Numbered from the stretch's first letter, positions 46,901 through 59,705 are shown. The stretch: DNA of 64,000 bases from Istiophorus platypterus (GCA_016859345.1 CM029120.1:7889501-7953500); one strand, 5' to 3'. The notes: a model not told the origin generated them from the sequence alone. Made by a program: numbers and translations.

Positions 46901-48906
46901 TTGTCATTGATTATCATAGCCACATAAAGTATCTATTATTTTTTGCTATCACAGTCTATAAGCTCCTCACTCTCTGTCTGGTTTCTCCCTTTCCATACTC
47001 TCCTCTCTCCTCTGGCATTGCAGCAAGTTGTGCCTGTTGTGTGCACTACTCTCTATGGTCAAATGATATGCTGGCAGTCGATGGTCCTTTTTCATTTCGT
47101 CGATTTCCCCCTTCACCTGTTACCCTTTCTAGACCCATGAGTGTGTTTCCTCCCCTTCACTATCCGACTGTCTTTGTTTTGGGTGTTTCTTTTGCTCTGC
47201 CACTTCCCAGAGGCCGGTCTTGGAGCGCTTTACCATGGCAACCAAATGGATAAATTCCCTGGGCTTTTCTTAGTCCACCAACATTTTTTTTTCAGCCGAA
47301 CAACATCTCTGACTTTTAACATTAGCAAATTATTCACAGGAATAAGAATCTGTGCTTTTTTTGTCCCTGTTCTAGGATGTGAACGATCATTAGATGAGTA
47401 TTTCTTATTATTTCCTACTGAATGAATGTGCGATATATGCAGTTTGTCATTGCAGACATATTTTTGCTGGGTGATAATTAATAGTATTGGGCCTGACATA
47501 GATAAATGAAGCCATATCTTGTGATTATAGCACATTCATTGTGCCTGACAGTACAGGCATCTGAATCTTTATCTTTCATATATTAACAAGTGAAAATGGG
47601 ACGATAGAAATGTTCGTATCTCGTTACATAAAATGGGGATCTGAAATGTAAATTTCTTGTTAGGTACCTGTTTTTTATATTAATGGGAGTATAAAGGTGT
47701 CAGGTGTTTATGGAAAAGGAATTAATGGTTAGAATAAGTACTGTTAAATACCTGTGCTGGTGGCTACAATGTAAAACATACAATTCTTAGAGAGGTTCCA
47801 TTGGTTGTAAAAACATAAAAGTGGAGCATAAACCAATTCCAAGCAAAAGCCTTTCGTCTCAGAGAAAGTGCAGTAAGAAACAATAGTTTTATAATCGAGT
47901 TTCATGCCTGACTTGACAATGTTACAGAAATGGATAATATCAGTCCTATTTTGCTCTTTCCTGTCACACTGATGACCATTTGTGTGTTTACCACAATTTG
48001 AGGTTCCTAATGTCTGATTTACTGGAGCTTTGTTGTCTTCTGTAAGACTGATTCTTTTTATTTTCAGTCAAACAGTTATGATAATCATCATTAATCATTA
48101 TGAGTCTCCAGATTAGAATGATATTGTGAATCTGTGCAAAGGATTGACTGTTTGTCAATGCAACATAAAGCCTATGTCTGCTATTTTTTTTTTCATTATC
48201 AATTGGACCATATTAGGTTTGAAAAACTAAAACAAACCTACAAGTTGCAAGTATATCAATGGATGCAGACTTTTCTTACAACTAGTAGAAGAAGAGGAAA
48301 AAGGCAAACTACTGGTATTATCCTGCAATCTATAATAATTATCTGCTCTTTAGAAAGAACATTATTGTGATTTAGATTTGTCAGTCACTGACTATCAGTA
48401 TAATGAAGTGAAGATTACTACTATCTTGTTTAGAAGAGATGAAGGCAAAAAGCAGAAAATATAATAAGAACCAATGATATACCTATGGAAAGCAACCACA
48501 CACACAAATTTATGACAGAGATCAGATTACATCGTAATGATAATGCTCAATGCTGCACACCTCCCACACGCTGGCCCTCCAGTATCTTTCTGTCTCTCTC
48601 TCCGTCTGTCTCTTTTCCTTTGTCTGTCTCTCTCTTTTCTCTTTCTTCAGTGCCAGTTAAACCAATAACCAGAGGTGTGTGTGTGTGCTACTGACAGAGA
48701 CAAAGGAAAGGAGGCATTGTGTGTATGTGTGTGTTGTTTAAAGCTTTATGTAAAGTGTGTGTGTGTGCATGTGTGTGTGTGAGGTTCTGATTATATTAGC
48801 CTTTATGGGCAGGCAGGCAGGTTCACTGACGTCAATGCTGAGCAGCATCTGATGGAGAAAGGGTGGTGACGGCAAGTCACCCATTCATAAATATAAAGGC
48901 TTATGG

Positions 48907-48907
<1 letters not shown>

Positions 48908-49003
<96 letters not shown>
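48908..49003. repeat. (TG)n microsatellite
   Basis: 96 nt of uninterrupted TG, the longest pure TG array in the window. Confidence 0.98.
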
Positions 49004-49005
<2 letters not shown>

Positions 49006-49160
49006 TGTAATTGTGTGCGTGCGTCTGCTGCATGAGGCACACCTATATTTTACATTAAGCATTTACTAATGACACACCTAGATGTAAAGATTGACATGTT
49101 TCTGAGAAACATCAGTTCTCGCTACCGTCTATCTTGTAGCTATTATACACACAAAGACAA

Positions 49161-49193
49161 AAACACACACACACAAACACAGAAACAAAAACA

Positions 49194-49247
<54 letters not shown>
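49161..49247. repeat. (CA)n microsatellite
   Basis: CA run with AAAC and GAAAC interruptions at its left and about 53 pure nucleotides at its right; opposite orientation to the TG array at 48908. Confidence 0.96.
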
Positions 49248-49248
<1 letters not shown>

Positions 49249-50096
49249 GGATTCACTCAGCATCCATTATCCCTAATAAAGATGAATGAAGAGCCAGAAG
49301 CATTTCATAAGCCCTGCACTTACTCAGTTACTCTGTGTATTTTGAGCTTTCTCTTCACTCTTTAGGCCTGTGATCTAAAGCCAGGCTATGTTACCTTTGA
49401 AATGCACCCTTGCACCATTCAAAGGTTCGGTCTGGTGCCATATTTTCATTAATACTTGTAGCCTGGGTAGCCGCTATCAAGCAAAGGTTACAAAGGCCAT
49501 ATCAAAGAGTGAAATGTAAAGTAGTGTGTGAAGTAGAAAGTATCTATGACATAATAATACTGCTACTTTCAATAAACCAGGACGTATTGGTTGCTGTTGC
49601 ATCATCAGATTGGGTTACCGAGGAGATACTATAGTTAGCAAGCTTTGTTATTTTCACGTTTACTAATCTTCATAATTTCCCAATGCATATACATTTTCAG
49701 TCTGTATGTTGGGAACTATTGAAAAAAGATATCATACTCAAGATCGTACTCTCCCAGTGACTTAGAAGATAAAGACACAGACTATATCCCATTTTAGTCC
49801 AGGTGGGGACCTCTCTCCCTCACTTCCTGTTGTCTCTCCACTATTGCCATATAATAAGGGCAAAAAAAAAAAAAAACTCAGATTGTATCAAGCTAATCAG
49901 CCAATCTGACTTAAAAACCATCTGCTTTAATGTTATGTTTAAAAGCCAATCTTGCTATTTGTGCCCACTGTCACTGCTGAGGTGCCCCTGAGCAAGACGC
50001 AAGTCACTGCACCTCCAGCTGCTCCAGTGGTGTGGCCTTCCATGTGACTCTGATCCCTCCGATGTGAGACCTGAATGTCTCGGGGGCTGTGTGAGT

Positions 50097-50103
<7 letters not shown>

Positions 50104-50179
<76 letters not shown>
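50104..50179. repeat. (TG)n microsatellite
   Basis: 76 nt of TG. An (ATC)n run of about 30 nt follows at 50280. Confidence 0.96.
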
Positions 50180-50183
<4 letters not shown>

Positions 50184-50908
50184 AGGGATATGCAGGAAGA
50201 CAAACTGCAGTCGCTAAATTGGTCAGTTATGTAATCTTCTGGTTCTCCTTCTTATTTCTGTTTTCACTCTTCCCATAATCATTATCATCATCATCATCAT
50301 CATCATCATTTACATTGTGTTTCTCTTCCTCCTGCTGTGCCCTAATTGCTTTTGGCTTCATTATATGTCTACCTGACATGGATTTTCTGTTTCGTACTAT
50401 ATTGGGGGAGCCTAGAATTCAAACTTTTGTAATTGCTACCCTAGTGTATTTTCAAAACTAAAGCTGTATTCATATCAATATACCCATTAAATATTTATCT
50501 CCATATATTACAGTTTCCCAGTGGGTCATACAGAAACTTTCCAAATTTTGTTTGTTATTTCCTGAATTTTTGCTATTTAGCCTAATTGAACTTAAAATAT
50601 AACATTAAAAAAAGTTGACCCACCATTTCGTCAACCCAACTATTACCTGCATTGCTTTAAAAAGTAATCACTCCATGTTGACAATTTAACCACTTGCTGT
50701 GGGGTGATTATGCAATTTCCCAACAATGACCCTCCGACGTTCAGAACGTACAAACACAACCGCCATCTCACAGCGGTTGAATCGAACCCAAAATCAGCCT
50801 TCTCAATTTCTCTTCAGCTGCCTCTCATTGTAAGTAATAGGCACCTGTTGAGCGCTGACAGGGCCATCAAGCTCCAGTGTGTTAACAAGCGATCTGCTGG
50901 TGACTGTT

Positions 50909-50929
50909 TTCAGCACCACAGACAGCACG
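50909..50929 (+). promoter_or_regulatory. RE1/NRSE-like REST binding site
   Basis: TTCAGCACCAC followed directly by AGACAGCACG matches the 21-nt RE1 consensus at 18 of 21 positions, with both half-sites at canonical spacing. It lies about 1.2 kb inside the predicted slc7a14 first intron, a usual place for REST sites in neuronal genes. Confidence 0.65.
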
Positions 50930-51179
50930 TCATCACAACGGGGTATGAGGGATGAAAACAACAAAAAAAGAATTAAAGGGGGAGAGGAAAAGGGAGAAAA
51001 GACCTTCTGGGTGAGAGAGAGACAGACAGACAGAGAGAGGGAGAGAGGGAGAGGGGATCTGGCCATGCCATTAGGGATTAGCCCAGTTCCACGGCTTGAG
51101 GCTTCAGTGTCTGAGTGCTCTTGTCCTCACAAAGACAAACACACACATATATCCCAGGGCACATTATGATGCTTTAGAT

Positions 51180-51268
51180 CGATGTCTAGATGTCTAGATG
51201 TCTAGATAGATAGATATATAGATAGATAGATGGATGTATAGATAGATATATAGATAGATAGATAAAAG
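51180..51268. repeat. compound GATA/TCTA minisatellite
   Basis: Three TGTCTAGA units followed by interrupted GATA units (GATATATA, GGATGTATA variants). Confidence 0.85.
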
Positions 51269-51974
51269 TTGCAGGTTTAGCTTGACATAGGTGAATGTGT
51301 GCCATAAAAGCTGGCATAGCTGCCATAAATCAGAATCTCCACATCAGATACAGATACAGCCCTTGCAAAAAGCTTATTGCAGCCTATAAGATCATTTATC
51401 ATTGGCTACCATACCCCTTTAGAGCAGTATATGGACTGACAACAACAAAAAGGCGATATGCCTCTAAACTATGACGGCATAAAAACCCTTCTTTATTCCT
51501 CTCCTTTACTGAGACAATAAGTCTCATCATGGCATCTCTGTTTACCCCCCCCCCCACAGCTCCCCCTGAAACAGCCCATATAAGAAACAATCACATGTTC
51601 TCACCTGCAAAAAAAAAAACCAAACACACACACACAAAAAAAATCACTTCATTAAACGTCCCACCCTCCTCCTGTCGGGTCTCAGTCGCCCCTCTGTCTC
51701 CTCCTGTACTCTTCTCGACCCTGGCCAACGTAGCCTGCTGCAGCTCCAGTCCGGTGGGAGAAACGACACCCGCCCTAAACTCTTTCTTTCCTTCTCCCTC
51801 TCACGCAAAGACGCACACCGCTAAGGTGAGGGGTGCAGCCAGGAGGGGACCGTTTCCTGACATGTCCGTCCGCTCCGTCTATCAGGACGCACTGTGTTCG
51901 CCGCGTTATGCGCCACCGCTCATGAAAAAAAAAAATGCACAAAGGAAGACAACAAAAAAAGGGAGGAGAAGAGG

Positions 51975-52027
51975 GAGGAGGAGGAGGAGGAGGAGGAGGA
52001 AGGGTGGTGGTGGTGGTGGTGGTGGGG
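51975..52027. repeat. (GGA)n-(GGT)n trinucleotide tract
   Basis: About 30 nt of GGA then about 20 nt of GGT, next to the CpG-rich block. It creates long spurious poly-Glu, poly-Arg and poly-Gly frames. Confidence 0.9.
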
Positions 52028-52134
52028 ACGGCGGGTTATTGTCGGGAGAAAAAAAGAGTGGGTAGGTGATGTAGTTGGAGATAACGAGAGGACGAGAGGA
52101 AGAGAAAAGTGGTGGAAAAAAAGAAAACACTTAC

Positions 52135-52246
52135 TGTGGCACGGCCGGATTAAAGGATGCCCATGTCGGATGCTGCAGTCGGTCACCAGCATCAGCATCA
52201 TCATCATCAGCAGCAGCAGCGGCGGCGGCGGCGGCGGCGGCAGCAT
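52135..52246 (-). CDS. predicted slc7a14 uORF (first 37 codons, in putative exon 1)
   Basis: Minus-strand ATG at 52246-52244 opens 37 codons up to the donor: Met-Leu, seven Pro, then a Leu/Met-rich hydrophobic run, then VTDCSIRHGHPLIRPCH. Splicing to 37930 adds one Ile codon (ATA) and then TGA, which overlaps the slc7a14 ATG as ATGA. An overlapping shorter uORF starts at ATG 52266-52264. Both depend on the predicted splice and start site. Confidence 0.3.
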
Positions 52247-52500
52247 CTCCGGGCTGCGCGGTGCATCGGCAGGAGACGGCGCGGGAGGGAGGGAGGGAGG
52301 GAGGGTGAGGCTGATGATGTAAAAAGCTTTAAATCATTCAGGAGTCCGCTGCACGACATGTGACCGGCGACACGGCGTATTATTCATCCGGTTTGTTTCC
52401 TGGTCGCCCTCGACCTGCCGGGAGACGCCGAGCTGACCGGACGTCCTTGTTCCAGAAACACCCCCGTGACTTCCACCGATCCGGTCCGGCCCTGACACGA
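52136..52500 (-). promoter_or_regulatory. slc7a14: CpG-rich block, predicted slc7a14 promoter and first exon
   Basis: GC- and CpG-rich DNA stands out from AT-rich surroundings. Read on the minus strand it contains a CCG/CTG-rich leader and ends at a strong donor, CACA|GTAAGTGT (exon end at 52135). This would splice to the acceptor at 37931 just before the slc7a14 ATG. A weak TATA-like ATTTAAAG lies near 52330 on the minus strand. Inference: this is the untranslated first exon and promoter. Other upstream exons are possible. Confidence 0.5.
52283..52305 (+). promoter_or_regulatory. G-quadruplex-forming run
   Basis: Six GGG runs separated by single A residues, the tightest canonical quadruplex pattern, on the template strand of the predicted slc7a14 promoter/leader. 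Confidence 0.7.
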
Positions 52501-55500
52501 GGATTATTACCATAACGTGTATCCCTATAATTTAGCTTCTCTCTATAATTCCAATATTCGCTTTATAGTGGTAAATCATACTTATTTTGTACTTTATGTA
52601 GCTTACTTATACACACACACACACACACACGCACACAAATAATTTTCAGTAAAGCTGATTTATAGTTTTGTTATTGCTTTATATTGGTAGTAGTCCACCA
52701 AAAGACTTAATTTTCCTGTCATAAACTACCCATTTAACATGTCAGTTTAATAAAGAGGTAATATCTTATTTCGATTTATGAACGCTCGGGTCATATTTTT
52801 ACATATAATTCACGCAACGCTATGTACACTTGCAATCAGCGTTTTTCATGAGAGTCCTATACAGGCTGCTTGCTCTGCTCCGAGAGCTCGAGGCCTTTGA
52901 TGGGATTTGATACAGCTGGGGAACCACCATGGTCCTCCACTACTCTAAGCTCCGGGGAATTCTGGAGGGAAAAGGGCCTCCACCTCAGAGGAGCCCTCTA
53001 GCATAGCTGTCCTCAGATTCTGGGTTTGCTTTCAATTTTTTCTCCGGCCCGAGGACTGAGTCACCGGGCAACTCCTGCCTCACACCTCTACATCCCCCTG
53101 CCCCCACCCCCATTCCTTAGCCTCTTGCCCACTCTTTAGCCTTTTAGCAGGGAAGACTACGAATCTGTATGTTAATGTCTCCAAAACAAAAAGCTAATTA
53201 GGTTTCTCCATCAACATAGTGGTTAAGGCGAATGATGGATGACAGCTTGCTCTTTCACAGTTTCATTTGAAGCGTTATTCTCTCAATTTGCCTGGTAATT
53301 GCTTTACAATCATGGAAGAGATCAATATTTTGTAAAACCGCCACAGAGCTGCAGCAACAAATCACCCTCATTGATGCAAAGTGGGCGGTATAGGTCACAC
53401 AGGACATGTCCTATGTCAAAATTAATGATGCTTGACCTAGACAGGTATTGGACATTTTCTAGGCATGATACGTTTCCACAGATACAATGACACGAGGGCG
53501 TCCCGGAGCACTGCATTTGTGTTTTATGTCATGAGGGGAAATGCAAATCCTCAACATCCACAATTCATTTCCAAAGGTAGTGGCAGTGAGAGTCATGTAA
53601 AAGCCTGTTGCTAAATTATTGAACCTATGCTGGTCTCTGGTAAGATATTCAGCAGATGGCCAAAGGTATTTGCCATAGTTAGCCTATTTATGCCAGCTGC
53701 ACATGTGTGAGTGTGTGTGTAGAAGAGAGAGGCTGACAGGCTGTGTATATGTCTGCATTTGCAACAATAAACAGCAATACCAAGGGACCTAGTGATCCAC
53801 CTAGAGGAACTACCATTCAGCCTCACACATTTTAATCTGTGCAGTGTTTTAGAGTCATATGGGCCCAAATGCTGCTTCATCAGAGGCCCGGCAACTAACA
53901 CTTCATGGAAGAAACACAACTGTACATGTTCATTTAACCTTTTTGATAGACTATGCATTTCACACCGGTATATTTAGGAGAATATAAAGATGAGATACCT
54001 ACCCTCGGTCACCACATAGAGTACGATATATTGTCTCGAAAACAAAATACAAAATACAAGGTCAAATAAGATAACTTGAACACAGAAGCAGAAACACATT
54101 TTGGCATTATCTCACCTTTAATGACTGGGTAACCTACTGGCTAGCCCCTTTCTAGAACATCAATAGTCCATTCATAGCTTAGAAGCTATACCTGAGCCCC
54201 CTGCTAAGTCAAGTTTACAACTTCTAAGCATGGAAAAAAGCAATGTGAAACCGGCTCCAATAAGAGAGATACTCCATATATAGAGAGTTTGGAGGGTGGT
54301 GTCTTTTTAAGCCTTTCCATAATACACAAGAGCAAAGCTATAAGGAATATGTTAAACTGTGTTTATCCACTTTAATGTGAGCTGCATATGCTAACATCTC
54401 CGGCTAACTAGCTAACGATTTCTTCAGCCAAGGCGTTCATTATTACCTGCATTAAAGTGTCAGGGTTTTGGTTATGTTTTCTATTTTTGTTTTTTGTTTT
54501 TTTTAAAGGTCCTGTTCACAACTACCACATACACTGTGCAGCATATCCTCAATGAAATACAAAACCAATACTGTAAATACTTTTATTTACATGTCTTCTA
54601 CATGGCTCTGCAATCGGTAAGGATACTGATGTTTTGCCTGGGACCTAGCCTCCACCTTTAGCCTCAGACTTTTAGCACAATTATCATGCACATAGCCATC
54701 AAGTGCATATTTAAGATACCTTTTAAAAGATTATTGTTTTCAAATGATAATCTTGCTATCAAGATTATCGTTTGATTATCTAATTAGCTTTCAACAAACG
54801 CCGGGAACTAACGTTATCTGAATTGGCTAGCTCTCTAAAGCTATCGAAAACTGCAATCGACTACTTTCATTTCAGCTGTCAAAATCAAAGGAAATGAGGA
54901 GACTGATGTTATCCGCCTCTTTCTGAAATCAAGGACCCATTGTTTAATTTTCAATTTCAACGAGTAAATCCGTGACTGTTATCATTAGAAACTGCATGCA
55001 GCAGTAACTGAAGGAGGCAGAGCCTGGTGAATGGTTTGTCGACAAAGGATTAGTTAATTACTGTAAAACATAACTCTGTTGCGGTGAGGAGAGTGAGGGC
55101 AGACTAACTGGCAAGTAAAATTTGCTCAGTGTAAAGACGCAGGTCGGATTTGTTGTGCTCCCGCTCTGCAACACACTGAGGTGTTTGATACCATCATGGC
55201 AGCAGCGCCGCTGTTGTTTTTTTCCAGCACACACGCTCCGCTTGTTCCTCCACTGCTAAATGTCAGCTACTCTGCGGTCCAGCCGCTGTGCGAGTGTGAG
55301 AGGTTTTGCGGCTGTGGCTGCTTGTGCGTATGAGCGAGAGGTGACTCACTATCGCTGTGCCCTGAGCAGAGAGACGGCTCCGAGACCCGAGTGCCAAAAC
55401 CCATAATTCAGCGCTGTCTGATGAGGTCACTAGGCTGCAGGACAGGAGTGACCCTTCAAATCTGCAGGATCTGAGCCTGCAGTAATGGGCACACCCACAT

Positions 55501-57911
55501 ACACAAACCCTGCTTCCTCAGACTCGGTAAGGTCAGTACCTCAACCTCATATATCGAAGAGAGGTTTAACCATTAACACAATGCAGTGCCTGTTAACATT
55601 TCATGGATGTGTCTGTGTGCACATGTGGGAAAACGTGCATCTAATACAACTGAGCGCTGCTTCGCTTTTCCCTTTTGCATGTGTGAATCTAGTAGACTCC
55701 CCGCAACTAACCTACCTGCTCATATCTCATCATAATAAATGCTCCATATTCACACACTATCAAAACTCTATATCCAGCTCAATAGTCCCTCTTCCATCCA
55801 TGTCAGCCTCCTCGACTTCGCTCTAGCAGGCATGTATTATTCAACGCAATCTCCAGAAGTAGCCGTCCTCCGTCTCTGCCACTCCCTCTGCCACACCAGT
55901 GGTAGAGGAGGATGAAGGGAGGAGAACTGAGAGGAGGGTTGATTTTGAAAGGGGTCAAGAAATAAAAAGAGAGCAACGGCTACATGTTAAAAAAAAAGGA
56001 GGGAGGGAAATGGGAAGATGATGAGTTAAAGAAGGAGAGAGAAAGATAGAATGGGATAGCAATGGGCGAGATTTGAGAAACGATACGTGAAGCTAAACTC
56101 AGCTTTCCCCCTGCATCCGAGAGGCTGCCAGGAGGAGCTTAAAATGGTCCCCAGGATGTCTTGTTTTATTTATTTGAATTTAAAGATAAAGTGCCATGGT
56201 CTGGCTGCTGTTTGAGATGCCTATGAAACCCAAGGAAAACATAATAAAGTCCATCATAATGAGCTGATGCTTGATGGAGATGTGGATTCGGATAGAGCGG
56301 TCTCTCTGAATTTAAGTCTTTACGCTAAGGTAGCTAGGCCTAGAGCGAGTTGTCTCTCAACTCCAGCTCCATCCTTGAAGAACAGACCTTGGAGTGGTTC
56401 ATATTTTTGTAACTAACTCTCCTAATTTATAAGTGAATTTCCCAAAACTGTCTGCTTTTAAATGGAAATATAAATATCAGGCTTTAAAATTATTAGGTTG
56501 AATATCAAATGTTCTGCCACTGAAAAGTCAAATGTCTTGAAAGGCCTTTTGCATGGTTCTCTAAACATTGTGTTTTTCAATGCACTCTGGTGCCTTGGAA
56601 ACATATTAATTGTCACCTAAACAAGCTAAAACAAACCTGGTTAAGCCTTTGTGAATACAATTTGACACAGACTCGATCTACAAAAGGCAAAACCCAGAGA
56701 GGCTCACACTGCTAATTGGCAGCGCTGTGAGTTAATGCCATGGTTGGTGGAGTTTCTTTGAGGCATGGCGGGTCCTGTCCCATGATCCTCTGCAGCTCTT
56801 TTGAGGTCGGCCATTCCCACAGGTGTTAGAGCCAAGGATGGGTTCATTAGCGATGGCCTCCACTGGTGCTTTGCCTCGGAAGCTGCACACCTACACACAC
56901 ACACACACACCCCCACACACACATACACAAACACATATACACAAAAAGCAGGCCAAAAACAGCTCCCGCAGCACAGCATGAACAGCCAAATAGCTCTGTA
57001 CAGCTGGAATCCAAAGCAGCCTTATAGTGTGTCTGTTTGTGTCTAATTTTGTGCGTGTGATTGTGTTTATATGGGAGGTTTTGTTTCAGAGGTGATTAAC
57101 AGCGTAATGTGCTTCCACCTAAGGAGTGAGAGAGCTGGCTTCAACAGTGCATTTTACTCTGACAAATGTCTCCCCATATGGCCATAATTCAACCAAGAGG
57201 GAAACTGCAGAGCCTGTTCACTCCTTAAAATCTAGGGGAGTAGGAGGGAGGGAGGGAATGTGGCTTGGAGGGATGAGGAGAGACTTAAAATCGGGATGTG
57301 AAGGGCAAAAACACCTGCAAACTTGCAGTAGTAGGGAGCATGTTGAAATTTATATCTATCCATTTTGATGAATAGAGTAGATCGGCAGAAGGATCATTAG
57401 CAATTTCTTCTTCGTGTAAGGAATTTTTAAACACTACATAGTGTGAACCAGACAATATCTGCTGCAGTATCTGCACTGGATGAACAGGTTTTCCATATTG
57501 CAGCTTCCCTGTTTCAAATTCTTCTCACTTCCCTTTTGCTGTCTCCTCATTATTCTCTATTTCTCTCTCTCTCTCTCTCTCCCTCTCTTACACACACACA
57601 CACGAACACTCACACTCACCCTAACAGCATACATTTCCCTGATGAAGGTATCTCGAATCTATTTCATACACTGGGTTCAGCATCAAATGCAACTCAGATG
57701 GAGGAAGTGCATGGCTGTGTGTGTGTATATGTTTGTTATTGTTTGTGTGTGTCTGTGTCTGTGTGGGTGTGTGAATTTCTACAATGAGTTAACAGCTGCT
57801 GGATGAAAACCTTGTATCTCTATAACATCATGTTTTTAAGGTCAGGTTGTTAAGGTTTAAGGTTTGCGCTGAGTTCTACTGGGCAAGAGATTCATCAAAG
57901 CCATTCAATTA

Positions 57912-57913
<2 letters not shown>

Positions 57914-57978
<65 letters not shown>
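57914..57978. repeat. (TG)n microsatellite
   Basis: 65 nt of pure TG; a further TG/GGGG-rich stretch lies at 58119-58215. Confidence 0.96.
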
Positions 57979-57980
<2 letters not shown>

Positions 57981-59661
57981 TGAGTGTTTTGTGTTAGCTT
58001 GTGCTTGTGTGTGAGGTCAGGTTCATGCTAATTGCCTTCAGCGTTCTGAAATGTAGATGATCTGTGATACCACAGACATCTACAGAGCACACAGAGGGGG
58101 TAACCATGGTAACTCTGTTTGTGTGTGTGTGTGTGCGTGTGTGTGCATGTGTGTTGTGTATGCGGGGGGGTCCGCGTGTGTGTGTGTGTGTGGGGGGGGT
58201 GGGTCTGTGTGTGACAGCCAAGTACTTAGTAAATTATATCAATAATCCTTATCCACAGCCTTATTGACTATAAACTTTACATGCATTAACCGTAGTGCAT
58301 GTATGTGTCGTGCATGTTAGAGTTTAGCACACACATAATCTCACACAATATGGGACTTATCCCCCCTGGACTTAAAATCGCATTTTTCTTGACACAGTGA
58401 AAATATTGTGTTTGGCTGAGATGATTTAACGTCTTCCTGGTGTAAATCAACTTTTGTAGAAGATTTCCCTCAACGTTTTCACCCAACCCAGGCCCATCGG
58501 TCAGTCCAAATTACGTAAAATAAAGGAAAATCACCATTTCATGCAATGCGGCTGTACAAGAATATTGTGTGGGATATTGTATTCAGTGTTAGTTCATATA
58601 CTCTAGCTTGTGTAATGTGTAAGAGCAGGCACAAAAGAGATTTAGAATGCAGTATGTGATAGTGTCACACAGCGTGTAAAAAATGTTTAAAGAGAAACAT
58701 AAAGCTGATTAAAAGTGAAAGTCATTTCAGTGTTTCATACCCAATCTCTATGGTCTTTAAAGATGGGTGATGAAAAATATAAAGTTTCGTTCTTCATACT
58801 GAGGAAAACTGTACAGTAACAGCAGCTAGCTTAAATCATATTAGTTATTATCTATTTATTACCTATTTATTTATTACTATTTTTATGCACGAAGGACTCA
58901 CAGTGTCCATAAAAGTTACATTTTTTCAGACCCTAAAACAAGTCATATGCTTTCCTAACAAGTGACCTGTTTTCATCACGCTAACCTTTCCACCAAACCT
59001 TAACCATGCAGTTTTCATGGATTCATTTAACAGTATCTCACCCGTAGTGCCAGCGGGTCAGAAGTTATTCCAATGCACTGACAATATATATAAATTTGGT
59101 TTAAGAGCTTGTTGCTCCAGTAGGATAATTCACTTTTTCTCCTGCCCGACTCACACGAGCACACTCACAAAATATGCCAACATATGGTACGGCCTCTGTC
59201 GGTTACGGTTCTCATGGATTAGGTGCAAGCAACATACATTAGGCAGCTCACCATGCAGGCTCAGGAAATATGAAATTTCAAGATGCAATAAATGACTCAA
59301 TTACATTCCAGCTTCTGCGTGTCCATTGGAGCGTGACTGTGAGAGTGACTGTCTGTATGTAAGCGTAAGCATGGGTATGTGTATGTTCTGTCGAGTACTT
59401 AATCGCACCGGGACCAGGTGACAGCTTCCTCACAACGGTGCAGTTAACTTACAGCCAAGTTATTACTAAGATGGGAGAGACATTTTGCTCATGCAGCCAA
59501 GTGCGAAAGAAACAGAGTGAGAATGAATGAGAAAACAAAAGGGAAATGAGGGAAAAATACTCTTTAATATCAGAGGGGAGAATTTTAATATGTCTGTAGA
59601 AGTAGCTGTAATTAAATAAAAATTGCAGGGTGAGAGATGTTTGCTGCTGCTTTTGCACGTC

Positions 59662-59663
<2 letters not shown>

Positions 59664-59705
<42 letters not shown>

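Larger units (their letters stand above)
37931..52134 (-). other. slc7a14: predicted slc7a14 5'UTR intron, gene-free
   Basis: About 14.2 kb between the predicted noncoding exon and the first coding exon. It contains TG arrays, one large GATA array, three interspersed-repeat copies, a palindrome at 46878-46916 and a REST-like site at 50909-50929. Open frames in it are short or low-complexity and I see no coding exon. Confidence 0.55.

Noticed and set aside
51529..52065. 178-codon + strand open frame beside the CpG block
   Set aside because: Composed of A-runs, CA repeats and GGA/GGT trinucleotides that read as Lys, Arg and Gly strings; no family resemblance. The overlapping 142-codon frame at 51894-52322 has the same cause.
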